Below are positions 45,963-56,001 of a stretch of 64,000 bases of DNA, piece after piece. Made by a program: the position numbers and the translations under genes. The first letter of the stretch is position 1; each line of letters starts with the position of its first letter. Origin of the DNA: Halolactibacillus halophilus (GTDB lineage Bacteria; Bacillota; Bacilli; Bacillales; Amphibacillaceae); contig NZ_FOXC01000001.1 in the NCBI RefSeq assembly GCF_900115605.1, forward strand, positions 1 through 64,000, written 5' to 3'. The notes beneath the pieces are model-generated. The model was given only the letters and a program-made list of their open reading frames with translations, was not told the DNA's origin and searched no databases.

Positions 45963-47078
45963 TTACTCACCCTTAAAGGCGCGTTTTACTCGATCGAAAA
46001 AGGACCCTTCATTTTCATCCATCGGTTCATTTCCGCTTAATTCATTAAATTCTCTTAATAATTCTTTTTGACGCTCTGTTAGATTTGTTGGGGTAATGAC
46101 ACGAATCTTAACGTGTTGGTCACCATGACCATAGCCACGTACATTTGGTGCACCTTTCCCTTTTAATCTAAACGTCTTACCTGTTTGCGTACCTGAAGGT
46201 ACTTTAAGCTTCACTTTTCCGTGCACTGTTGGTACTTCGATTTCATCACCTAATGCTGCTTGGGTATAAGTAATTGGCATTTCACAGAAAATATGATCGC
46301 CTTCACGTTGATAAAATTCATGACGTTTGACTTGTACGACAACATAAAGATCACCACTTGGTCCACCATTAACCCCCGCTTCGCCTTTTCCTGGGATACG
46401 GATTTGTTGACCATCATCAATACCTGCTGGAATCTTAACATGAATTTTCTTCTGTTTTTTCACACGGCCTTGACCATGACAGGTTGGACATTTCTCTTTA
46501 ATTTCTTTTCCTGTCCCATTACAGTGGTGACACACACGTTTATTGACGACACGACCAAATGGTGTGTTTTGTTCAACGTTAAGTTGACCACTCCCGTGAC
46601 AGTGTTGGCATGTTTCTGGTTGTGTACCTGGTTTAGCACCACTCCCGTGACACGTTTCACATTCTTCTTCTTTTGGAATTGAAATGTCTGTTTCCTTACC
46701 AAAGATCGCCTCTTCAAATCCTAAGACCATCGTATATTGTAAATCATTACCTTGTCGCGGAGCATTTGGGTCACGACGTCTGCCACCACCAAAGAACATG
46801 TCGAAAATATCGCCAAAATCTTCGCCGCCAAAACCGCCGCCACCAAATCCTTGTTGTTGAGGACCTGCATGACCAAATTGGTCATATTGGGCACGTTTTT
46901 GTTCATTGCTTAACACTTCATAAGCTGCTTTCGCTTCTTTAAATTTATCTGGAGCATCCGTATCTTTGTTTACGTCCGGGTGATATTTCCGAGCGAGTTT
47001 ACGATATGCTTTTTTAATTTCTTCTTTTGAAGCCCCTTTTTCTACACCGAGCACTTCATAATAATCACGTTTACTCAT
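45963..47078 (-). CDS. dnaJ: Chaperone DnaJ
   Basis: Co-chaperone that delivers unfolded proteins to DnaK and stimulates its ATPase. 371 residues: J domain with YHPDVNKD, Gly/Phe-rich linker ([19 protein letters not shown]), four CxxCxGxG zinc repeats (about 143-210) and the C-terminal substrate domain. GGGAG before the ATG. It appears to have its own promoter besides readthrough from dnaK. Confidence 0.97.
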   Translation of the reverse strand: MSKRDYYEVLGVEKGASKEEIKKAYRKLARKYHPDVNKDTDAPDKFKEAKAAYEVLSNEQKRAQYDQFGHAGPQQQGFGGGGFGGEDFGDIFDMFFGGGRRRDPNAPRQGNDLQYTMVLGFEEAIFGKETDISIPKEEECETCHGSGAKPGTQPETCQHCHGSGQLNVEQNTPFGRVVNKRVCHHCNGTGKEIKEKCPTCHGQGRVKKQKKIHVKIPAGIDDGQQIRIPGKGEAGVNGGPSGDLYVVVQVKRHEFYQREGDHIFCEMPITYTQAALGDEIEVPTVHGKVKLKVPSGTQTGKTFRLKGKGAPNVRGYGHGDQHVKIRVITPTNLTERQKELLREFNELSGNEPMDENEGSFFDRVKRAFKGE

Positions 47079-47118
47079 AGATTTTCACTCCCGTCACTTC
47101 TCATTTCACATAACCTTA

Positions 47119-47148
47119 ATCATAACATGCACAAAATAAGAAGTACAA
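47119..47148 (-). promoter_or_regulatory. Possible dnaJ promoter
   Basis: Read leftward: TTGTAC (47148-47143), 18 bases, TATGAT (47124-47119), 40 bases before the dnaJ ATG and after the dnaK terminator. Confidence 0.55.
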
Positions 47149-47170
47149 TATTGTTTCGATCATTAACATG

Positions 47171-47205
47171 AAAAGAGTCAAAGCCAAGTAGACTTGACTT
47201 TGACT
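47171..47205 (-). terminator. Terminator between dnaK and dnaJ
   Basis: AGTCAAAG/CTTTGACT and CAAG/CTTG form an interrupted 12-bp stem (47176-47205), followed leftward by CTTTTC. Probably partial, lowering dnaJ relative to dnaK. Confidence 0.65.
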
Positions 47206-47222
47206 TTTTCAAAAGAAAGAGA

Positions 47223-49052
<1,830 letters not shown>

Positions 49053-49128
49053 TCATTGTCCTCCTCAAAATATCATATTTATTTTAACTTTTTTCGCTTG
49101 ATGCACTTAAATAATAAACCTTTGGTGA

Positions 49129-49716
49129 TTACTGATTTACTTTCACCATCGCCGGTCTAATAACCCGGTCTTTTAAGCGATACCCTTTTTGTAAGGTGTC
49201 AATAATCGCTTGAGATTCATATTGATCATCTTCCACTTGCATAACCGCTTGATGGAAGTTTGGATCAAACGTTTCACCTTCTGTTTCAATTTCTTCAACG
49301 CCAGCTTGACTGAGCGCTTGCATAAGTTGACGATAAACCATTTCCATGCCTTCATAGAACGAATCCATTGAACTTTCATCCGGCTTCGATTGAAGCGCGC
49401 GGTCGAACGTATCAACAACTGGCACGAGGTCCGTTGCTAAGTCTTGAGCTTTGTATTTTAAATCAGCCGCTTTCTCGCGTTGCGTACGTTTTCTAAAGTT
49501 ATCGTACTCTGCCGTTAACCGCAACATTTTTTCTTTTAACGCCTCGTGATCTTTTTCTAGCGTTTGAAATGCTTCTTGACTAACGTCAGTGTCTGTTTGC
49601 GCTTCGTTTTGACCGGTTACCTTATCGGTTGTTGTTTGATCATCAACGATTTCGACATCAGCTTCTGAAACATCTACAGTTTCTTCATCAACTTTTGTTG
49701 ATTTATTTTCTTCCAT
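49129..49716 (-). CDS. grpE: Nucleotide exchange factor GrpE
   Basis: Exchanges ADP for ATP on DnaK. 195 residues: acidic N-terminal tail, long coiled coil (about 50-110) with YDNFRKRTQRE, and a C-terminal beta domain ending GYRLKDRVIRPAMVKV. GGGAGG before the ATG. Second gene of the hrcA operon. Confidence 0.96.
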   Translation of the reverse strand: MEENKSTKVDEETVDVSEADVEIVDDQTTTDKVTGQNEAQTDTDVSQEAFQTLEKDHEALKEKMLRLTAEYDNFRKRTQREKAADLKYKAQDLATDLVPVVDTFDRALQSKPDESSMDSFYEGMEMVYRQLMQALSQAGVEEIETEGETFDPNFHQAVMQVEDDQYESQAIIDTLQKGYRLKDRVIRPAMVKVNQ

Positions 49717-49785
49717 TCAGGAAACCTCCCTTAACTGCTGTGCTTATAGTGTACACCCTTTAAAAGAGCGGTACTTTTACTTGTG

Positions 49786-50805
49786 TTACCAATTTTTAAA
49801 GGTCTTAGTCATGTCATTAGATAAGCGTTCGAGTAAAGAAATCACCCGTGAATATTCCATTCGCTTAGGACCTAATAACGCAATGGTTCCTATTTGTTGA
49901 CCTTTAAGTGTGTACGTAGCGGTAATTAGACTACAATCTTGCATTTCGGTCACTTTGTTTTCTTGACCGATCGAAATGTGAATCCCTTGGTCTTGTGACC
50001 GCAAGATACTTGCCATTGTTTCTTCTTGTTCAATGACGGAGTATAATGAGTGAATCTTTGCGACATCACTAAACTCGGGCTGCAGTAACATGTTTGTAAT
50101 GCCACCGACGTAAATGTTATTCGGTTGTTGATCAAGTAACGCACCTTTTAAATACTTAAACGCCGTCGCCACATCTTTAACATAATGGTCAATAATCGAT
50201 GTGAGTTCCATCTGTAGTCGGTTAGGCAATTGAATAATTGGCACACCGATGAGCCGCTCATTTAAAATATTGACAAGCTTTTCTAAGTCAAGCGGATTGA
50301 TCTCTTTTGGAATCGTAAACGACCGGTGTTCAACATGACCTGTGTTTGTCACAAGAATGGCTACTGCTGTTGTTTTTGATAAATGAATGATTTGAATCTG
50401 TTTTAATGTTGTCGCATACACCTCAGGACCTAAAATGATCGATGTATAATTCGTCAAATCACTTAAAACATTGACTGAGTTTTGAATAACTTGTTCAAAT
50501 TCAACCATACCTTGGTTAAAGACACCAGAAATTGTCTGTTCATCACGTGGTGATAAATCAATCGGCATAAGCAAATGATCTACATAATAACGGTAACCTT
50601 TTTCAGATGGCACACGACCAGAAGATGAATGGGTCTTTTCTAAAAATCCTAAGCTTTCTAAATCTGCCATTTCGTTACGAATCGTCGCAGGACTAAAGCT
50701 TACTTCATCTTTTTTTGAGATGGCGCGTGAACCAATAGGTTGAGCTGTTTGAATAAACTCATCAATGATTACCTGCAAAATAAAGAGTTGTCTTGTCGAT
50801 AACAT
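49786..50805 (-). CDS. hrcA: Heat-inducible transcription repressor HrcA
   Basis: Repressor of class I heat-shock genes that binds CIRCE operators and needs GroEL for activity. 339 residues: N-terminal winged helix (SRAISKKDEVSFSPATIRNE) and GAF-like domain. The CIRCE element lies just before the gene, so the operon controls itself. GAGGTG precedes the ATG. Confidence 0.97.
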   Translation of the reverse strand: MLSTRQLFILQVIIDEFIQTAQPIGSRAISKKDEVSFSPATIRNEMADLESLGFLEKTHSSSGRVPSEKGYRYYVDHLLMPIDLSPRDEQTISGVFNQGMVEFEQVIQNSVNVLSDLTNYTSIILGPEVYATTLKQIQIIHLSKTTAVAILVTNTGHVEHRSFTIPKEINPLDLEKLVNILNERLIGVPIIQLPNRLQMELTSIIDHYVKDVATAFKYLKGALLDQQPNNIYVGGITNMLLQPEFSDVAKIHSLYSVIEQEETMASILRSQDQGIHISIGQENKVTEMQDCSLITATYTLKGQQIGTIALLGPKRMEYSRVISLLERLSNDMTKTFKNW

Positions 50806-50820
50806 AATGATTCACCTCTG

Positions 50821-50847
50821 TTAGCACTCAACTCTTTCGAGTGCTAA
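50821..50847 (-). promoter_or_regulatory. CIRCE operator (HrcA binding site)
   Basis: Perfect inverted repeat TTAGCACTC (50821-50829) and GAGTGCTAA (50839-50847) with the canonical 9-base spacer, between the promoter and hrcA. Confidence 0.97.
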
Positions 50848-50857
50848 TACTAATAAT

Positions 50858-50886
50858 AAATTATCAAATTCATTCCCCGTTGTCAA
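50858..50886 (-). promoter_or_regulatory. Promoter of the hrcA-grpE-dnaK operon
   Basis: Read leftward: TTGACA (50886-50881), 17 bases, TAATTT (50863-50858). The CIRCE element lies over the start of the transcript. Confidence 0.8.
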
Positions 50887-50901
50887 TCCAGATGCCTGAA
50901 A

Positions 50902-52065
50902 TTATTTGAGGTATTTATTAATATCTAGCGCATCCGGCAATAAGAATGCTTGAAAAACACTGTTACCAAACAATTGCCCGTGGTCAGTCATACGGATAGC
51001 TTCGCCGTCATCTTCTACCCATGTTTTCTCGACTAATTCGGCTATCGCTTCTTGATATAACGCATCATAATGGAAACCAAAGCGTTTGAAAAAGACATTC
51101 CGGCTCACGCCTGAGCGTTTTCTAAGACCTAAAAACATCTGCTCTTCTATTTCTTCTTTTATCGTAATCTCATCACGATTTAATACTGCTTCCCCGCGTT
51201 CGGTTGCCGCTTTTAAATAAGCAGGAAATGGACGATTATTAATATAGCGTTCGTGTGGTAAGTAGCCGGACGCACCTGCACCAAACCCGTAATAGTATTG
51301 GTTATCCCAATAGGTTAAATTGTGTTGCGATTCAAAGCCCGGTTCACCAAAGTTACTCACTTCGTACTGGAACTTTCCATGTTCTGTCATCTTTTTTAAT
51401 AACAGTTCAAACATACTGGCTTCTAATTCTTCTGGTGCTTTATGCAGTTTTCCTTTCATGTAACGCTGATAGAACACTGTCTTTGGTTCGATTTGTAATG
51501 AATAAGATGAATAGTGCGGTAAATCATAACTTAAAGCACGGTCAAGTGACTGTTCAAATCCTTGTAATGTTTGATTTGGCAAGCCATACATTAAATCGAT
51601 ACTTATATTTGTTAAGCCATGTTTTTGTAAGGCCGCGATGTTGTCATCAACATCACTGATTCGGTGCAGGCGTCCAAGTTCTTCTAATAAGGCATTATCA
51701 AATACTTGTACCCCCATGGAGATCCGGTTCACCCCGTAGGTTTTAAGTAATTTTATTTTGGCTTCGTTTAAATCTCCCGGGTTCGCCTCAAAAGTATATT
51801 CTAAACAATCAGCTACATTGAAAAAGCGTTGCAACATCTGTAATAAGCGCTCCAATTGACGTTCATTTAAAGCGGTTGGTGTCCCGCCTCCGACGTAGAT
51901 CGTGCGCATCGTTTGCTGGTCTGTATGAATATAATAAGCTATTTCCTTTTCTAACGCATCAAGATAGTCATCAGCCATTTGTTCTTCATAAAAGAACTTC
52001 GTAAAGTCACAGTAATGACAAATCTTCTCACAAAAAGGAATATGGACATAGGTCGACGTGATCAT
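50902..52065 (-). CDS. hemW: Radical SAM haem chaperone HemW
   Basis: Member of the HemN/HemW family with cluster motif CEKICHYCDF near the start; the short form without the extra N-terminal part is HemW, a haem-binding protein, not coproporphyrinogen oxidase. 387 residues from the ATG at 52065 (GAAAGAAGTG before it); the open frame continues 27 codons upstream without a good site. GGGTPTAL and the C-terminal HemN domain (EEQMFLGLRKRSGVS) are present. Same place in B. subtilis, between hrcA and lepA. Confidence 0.9.
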   Translation of the reverse strand: MITSTYVHIPFCEKICHYCDFTKFFYEEQMADDYLDALEKEIAYYIHTDQQTMRTIYVGGGTPTALNERQLERLLQMLQRFFNVADCLEYTFEANPGDLNEAKIKLLKTYGVNRISMGVQVFDNALLEELGRLHRISDVDDNIAALQKHGLTNISIDLMYGLPNQTLQGFEQSLDRALSYDLPHYSSYSLQIEPKTVFYQRYMKGKLHKAPEELEASMFELLLKKMTEHGKFQYEVSNFGEPGFESQHNLTYWDNQYYYGFGAGASGYLPHERYINNRPFPAYLKAATERGEAVLNRDEITIKEEIEEQMFLGLRKRSGVSRNVFFKRFGFHYDALYQEAIAELVEKTWVEDDGEAIRMTDHGQLFGNSVFQAFLLPDALDINKYLK

Positions 52066-52155
52066 CATTTCACTTCTTTCTATCAATAAACCCAGACGGG
52101 TTTGGTATTTGTATTTAGGACATGTGAATCGGTAAGTCAGCCACATACCTTATTC

Positions 52156-52184
52156 ATCTTAAGAAAGTTCTGAGTTGAAGTCAA
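52156..52184 (-). promoter_or_regulatory. Promoter of hemW
   Basis: Read leftward: TTGACT (52184-52179), 17 bases, TAAGAT (52161-52156), just past the lepA terminator. Confidence 0.75.
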
Positions 52185-52186
52185 AC

Positions 52187-52218
52187 AAAACCTCACTAAC
52201 ACGTGCTAGTGAGGTTTT
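52187..52218 (-). terminator. Terminator of lepA
   Basis: Perfect 12-bp stem AAAACCTCACTA/TAGTGAGGTTTT (52187-52198, 52207-52218), loop of eight. Confidence 0.85.
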
Positions 52219-52221
52219 ATC

Positions 52222-54036
52222 TTATTCATCATCCATTTGTAAAACAGCCATAAATGCTTCTTGTGGTACCTCCACAGAGCCGACCATTTTCATTCGTTTC
52301 TTACCTTCTTTTTGCTTTTCTAATAATTTACGTTTACGTGAAATATCTCCACCATAACATTTTGATAGCACGTTTTTACGCATAGCTTTAATCGTTGAAC
52401 GTGAGACAATCTTATTACCGACAGCCGCTTGCACTGGCACTTCAAATTGTTGACGTGGAATTAAACTTTTCAGCTTTTCAACGATTTGTTTCCCGCGCTC
52501 AAATGAGAAATCACGGTGAACGATAAATGACAAGGCATCGATTGTATCGCCATTGAGTAGGATATCCATTTTAACAAGCTTAGACTGTTTATAACCAACA
52601 AGTTCATAGTCAAACGATGCATATCCCTTGGTTTGTGATTTTAACTTATCGAAGAAATCATAAACGATTTCGGCAAGCGGAATCTCGTAGACAATATTGA
52701 CACGGTTCTCATCCAAATAATTCATATCAATAAAATCGCCACGTTTACTTTGGCATAATTCCATAACTGGACCAACGTAATCGTTCGGGACCATCACCGT
52801 TGCTTTGACATATGGTTCCATTACTTTCTCAATCGATTGAGCATCTGGCATAAAGGACGGGTTATCAATCGAAATCACTTCACCGTCTGTTTTTTCAACT
52901 TGATAAATAACGCTTGGTGCTGTGGTGATCAAATCAATATTAAATTCACGTTCAATCCGTTCTTGAATAATTTCCATATGCAACAAACCAAGAAACCCAC
53001 AACGGAAACCAAAGCCTAACGCTTGTGATGTCTCAGCTTCATATTGAAGTGAAGAGTCATTAAGTTCTAAACGTTCAAGTGCTTCTCTTAAATCGTTGTA
53101 GTTACTTGCATCAACTGGATAAAGTCCACAGAACACCATTGGGTTTAATCTGCGATAACCCGGTAAAGGTTCACTAGCTGGATTCTTGCTTAACGTGATC
53201 GTATCACCAACACGGGAATCACCGACGTTTTTGATCGCAGCCGTTAAGTAACCAACATCACCAACTTCTAATTTTTTTAATTTCTCAGGTTTCGGGTTGA
53301 AAACACCCAATTCATTGACTTCAAATTCTTTTCCTGTTGCCATCATCTTAATTTTATCGCCAACGCTTACCGAACCTTCTTTAATTCGAACATAGGCTAC
53401 AACCCCGCGGTATGGATCATAAAGCGAGTCGAAAATCATTGCTTTAAGCGGGGCATTTGCATCACCGTCTGGTGCTGGAATCCGGTCAACGACCGCTTCA
53501 AGTATCGATTCAATCCCAATACCTGATTTTGCGCTGACTAACAATGCTTCCTCACCATCAATACCGATAACATCGGTAATTTCTTGTTTCACACGTTCAG
53601 GATCAGCACTCGGTAAATCAATTTTATTAATAACTGGAATGATCTCTAAATCATTATCAAGTGCTAAATAAACATTTGCTAATGTTTGTGCTTCAATCCC
53701 TTGTGCCGCATCGACAACGAGGATCGCCCCTTCACATGCTGCTAAACTACGCGACACTTCATACGTAAAATCGACGTGTCCTGGGGTATCAATCAGGTGG
53801 AAAATATAATCTTCACCATCTGTGTGTTCATATTTTAATTGAACCGCATTCAATTTAATGGTAATCCCGCGCTCACGCTCTAAATCCATCGCATCTAACA
53901 TTTGTTCTTTCATCTCACGCTGGGTGAGGGCTTTTGTTTTTTCTAAAATACGGTCAGCAAGCGTTGACTTGCCGTGGTCAATATGGGCAATAATTGAAAA
54001 ATTACGTACCCTTTTCTGGTCTCTTCCTTTTGTCAC
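52222..54036 (-). CDS. lepA: Elongation factor 4 (LepA)
   Basis: Translational GTPase that acts on the ribosome during initiation or assembly and back-translocation. 604 residues: G1 [10 protein letters not shown]3 DTPGHVD, G4 NKIDL, domains II-V, and the LepA-specific C-terminal domain. Start GTG at 54036 with AGGAGTG 7 bases before. gpr and spoIIP, which precede it in spore formers, are missing. Confidence 0.97.
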   Translation of the reverse strand: MTKGRDQKRVRNFSIIAHIDHGKSTLADRILEKTKALTQREMKEQMLDAMDLERERGITIKLNAVQLKYEHTDGEDYIFHLIDTPGHVDFTYEVSRSLAACEGAILVVDAAQGIEAQTLANVYLALDNDLEIIPVINKIDLPSADPERVKQEITDVIGIDGEEALLVSAKSGIGIESILEAVVDRIPAPDGDANAPLKAMIFDSLYDPYRGVVAYVRIKEGSVSVGDKIKMMATGKEFEVNELGVFNPKPEKLKKLEVGDVGYLTAAIKNVGDSRVGDTITLSKNPASEPLPGYRRLNPMVFCGLYPVDASNYNDLREALERLELNDSSLQYEAETSQALGFGFRCGFLGLLHMEIIQERIEREFNIDLITTAPSVIYQVEKTDGEVISIDNPSFMPDAQSIEKVMEPYVKATVMVPNDYVGPVMELCQSKRGDFIDMNYLDENRVNIVYEIPLAEIVYDFFDKLKSQTKGYASFDYELVGYKQSKLVKMDILLNGDTIDALSFIVHRDFSFERGKQIVEKLKSLIPRQQFEVPVQAAVGNKIVSRSTIKAMRKNVLSKCYGGDISRKRKLLEKQKEGKKRMKMVGSVEVPQEAFMAVLQMDDE

Positions 54037-54076
54037 AATACTTCACTCCTATTTTTTCGACAACAATACAGTGTTG

Positions 54077-54105
54077 ATTATAGCAGTGAATCACCAATCA
54101 TTCAA
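54077..54105 (-). promoter_or_regulatory. Promoter of lepA
   Basis: Read leftward: TTGAAT (54105-54100), 17 bases, TATAAT (54082-54077), 40 bases before the lepA start. Confidence 0.8.
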
Positions 54106-54109
54106 TTAT

Positions 54110-54385
54110 TTTTGACACTAACTTAAAACCAATAGATCAATTCATTCAATAGTTAAATAGGAGACATCTTCATAAGTTGGCTACCATTATGACAACTAAT
54201 ACACAATTTTGCACGTAAATGATAAGATATTCCGAAAAAACTGCTGCCTTATCCAGAGAATGTAAACCTTCAACGGATGGTTTAGAATCGTGCTGTTTCA
54301 AGCATGAGTCTTCCATTCTTCATTTCTCTGACAAGTGACTTTCATTACTTTTTTAAAACAAAGTTATCAAATTGAATATATTTAT
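54110..54385. other. Intergenic stretch between lepA and rpsT
   Basis: No gene, terminator or strong repeat seen; moderately AT-rich with no long open frame. This is where gpr and spoIIP lie in spore-forming Bacillaceae. It holds only promoters at its two ends. Confidence 0.55.
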
Positions 54386-54386
54386 A

Positions 54387-54415
54387 TTGAAAACTTTGAT
54401 AAGCTTTGGTACAAT
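54387..54415 (+). promoter_or_regulatory. Promoter of rpsT
   Basis: TTGAAA (54387-54392), 17 bases, TACAAT (54410-54415), 55 bases before the rpsT ATG. Confidence 0.82.
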
Positions 54416-54469
54416 AGCATCTGTTCCATGATTATTTATATGGATGTTTATAGGTGGAGGTGAAATTAC

Positions 54470-54736
54470 ATGGCAAATATTAAATCAGCTAAAAAGCGTA
54501 TCCGCGTAAATGAGGATGCTCGTTTACTTAATGCACCAGTTAAAACTGAAATGCGTTCAATGATTAAGCGCGTTGAAAATTTAGTAAATGACAACAAAGT
54601 TGAGGATGCGAAAGCGGCTCTTAACGTTGCAATTAAAAAAATTGATAAAGCGGTTCAAAAAGGCATTGTGCATAAAAACAATGGTTCACGTCAAAAATCA
54701 CGTTTAGTGAAAAAAGTTAACCAATTAAGTGCATAA
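54470..54736 (+). CDS. rpsT: 30S ribosomal protein S20
   Basis: 88-residue basic helical protein of the small subunit (MANIKSAKKRIRVNEDARL; KGIVHKNNGSRQKSRL near the end). GGAGGTGA precedes the ATG. One of the few rightward genes in this half of the window; own promoter and terminator. Confidence 0.97.
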   Translation: MANIKSAKKRIRVNEDARLLNAPVKTEMRSMIKRVENLVNDNKVEDAKAALNVAIKKIDKAVQKGIVHKNNGSRQKSRLVKKVNQLSA

Positions 54737-54761
54737 AACACTTCAATGACCAACATAAAAA

Positions 54762-54792
54762 AACGATCCTCATTCGAAAAGGATCGTTTTTT
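54762..54792 (+). terminator. Terminator of rpsT
   Basis: AACGATCC/GGATCGTT (54762-54769, 54781-54788), extended by A/T pairs, with six T at the end. Confidence 0.85.
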
Positions 54793-54859
54793 GTTTGGCT
54801 TTTTTAGTTTTACTTAAGCAACAACGGGTTAGCTTAGACGAGAAAACATCTCGACGTTT

Positions 54860-55876
54860 TTAAGCAATAAGTTGATACAGTAACATTTCAAACGCTAAAC
54901 GTTTCTCCATTTTCCCCTGCTTAATCGCATGATCTGTTTCCGCACATAAATCAAGGGCTTGGTACAGCTGTTCTAGGTTAAACCGTTTGGCCCGTGTTTC
55001 TGACATCTTAACAACATACGGGTGAACTCTGATTTGTTGGGCGATTTGCTTTTGACTATACCCTTTTCCTAGTAACGTTTTCACTTGATAAATGGTCCTG
55101 ATTTGTGATGAAAGCAAGGCAAGCAAACCAATCTCTTCTTCATTTAATCGTACCAAGTCTTTATAGGTATTGATGGCGAGTGAGAGATCACGGCTTATTA
55201 CAGCATCAACTAGAGTAAAGCTTGAAGCTTTGGCTGAGTGTGAAATCAACGCTTTCGCATCATCATCACTAATCGCGCCTGAAACTTGAAATAAACTCAA
55301 CTTCTCAATTTCTTTCTCAAGCAATTGTAACGACGTGCCCACTTCTTGAATTAACCGGTCTTCTATTCGTTTTGAAAAGTCAATCTGATACTGCTGCTTA
55401 AAATACTGGAACCATTGACCGAGGTCTCGTTCAACCATAGTTTTACATTCAATAAACTCCCCTTGTTTTTTTAACGCTTTAACGACTTTTTTACGCTCAT
55501 CTAATTTCTCATACGGGACAACGACGATTAGCGTTGAAAAATCAACCGGTTGTTCGATATATTGAACCAACCGGTCCAAATCGTGTTCCACCGAGGTCTT
55601 CACTTTTTTACCTGTTAAGAAATAACTGGCCTCACACACAACCACTTTATTACCACCGAAAAACGGGAAGGTTTCGACTTCTAATACCGCATCTGATACC
55701 GGTTGTTCTTCCATATCATAAGTAATCAGTTGATCTTCTTTTTCTGCTTCAGATAAGCGATCATCTACGACAGATTGGATAAATGATTCAATTAAAAACT
55801 GTTCATCGCCGAAAATGACGATGACCGGTTGTTTGGCTATATTTTTTATTTGTTTCTTTGCTTCTAGGTAATGCAT
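54860..55876 (-). CDS. holA: DNA polymerase III subunit delta
   Basis: Clamp-loader subunit that opens the beta clamp (YqeN in B. subtilis). 338 residues of the DNA_pol3_delta family: VIVIFGDEQFLIESF near the start and ASSFTLVDAVISRDLS in the middle. The ATG at 55876 has no ribosome binding site of its own; a five-codon ORF with a strong site ends one base before it. Confidence 0.92.
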   Translation of the reverse strand: MHYLEAKKQIKNIAKQPVIVIFGDEQFLIESFIQSVVDDRLSEAEKEDQLITYDMEEQPVSDAVLEVETFPFFGGNKVVVCEASYFLTGKKVKTSVEHDLDRLVQYIEQPVDFSTLIVVVPYEKLDERKKVVKALKKQGEFIECKTMVERDLGQWFQYFKQQYQIDFSKRIEDRLIQEVGTSLQLLEKEIEKLSLFQVSGAISDDDAKALISHSAKASSFTLVDAVISRDLSLAINTYKDLVRLNEEEIGLLALLSSQIRTIYQVKTLLGKGYSQKQIAQQIRVHPYVVKMSETRAKRFNLEQLYQALDLCAETDHAIKQGKMEKRLAFEMLLYQLIA

Positions 55877-55877
55877 A

Positions 55878-55895
55878 TTATGCTGTCGCTCTCAT
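55878..55895 (-). other. Five-codon leader ORF before holA
   Basis: ATG-AGA-GCG-ACA-GCA-TAA (MRATA) with GGAGGAAG 5 bases before it. Its TAA ends one base before the holA ATG (TAATATG), in a different frame. The only strong ribosome binding site here serves this mini-ORF, so holA may be translated by reinitiation. Confidence 0.55.
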
Positions 55896-55954
55896 AAGAG
55901 CTTCCTCCTCTTTCGTCCTGATCTACACTTTCATTTATCTCTTCTTCTCCATTT

Positions 55955-55983
55955 AGTTTAAAGTTGTTTCACCAGTTTGACAA
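55955..55983 (-). promoter_or_regulatory. Probable holA promoter
   Basis: Read leftward: TTGTCA (55983-55978), 17 bases, TAAACT (55960-55955). Confidence 0.6.
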
Positions 55984-56001
55984 GAAGAAACCGGTAGATT
56001 T

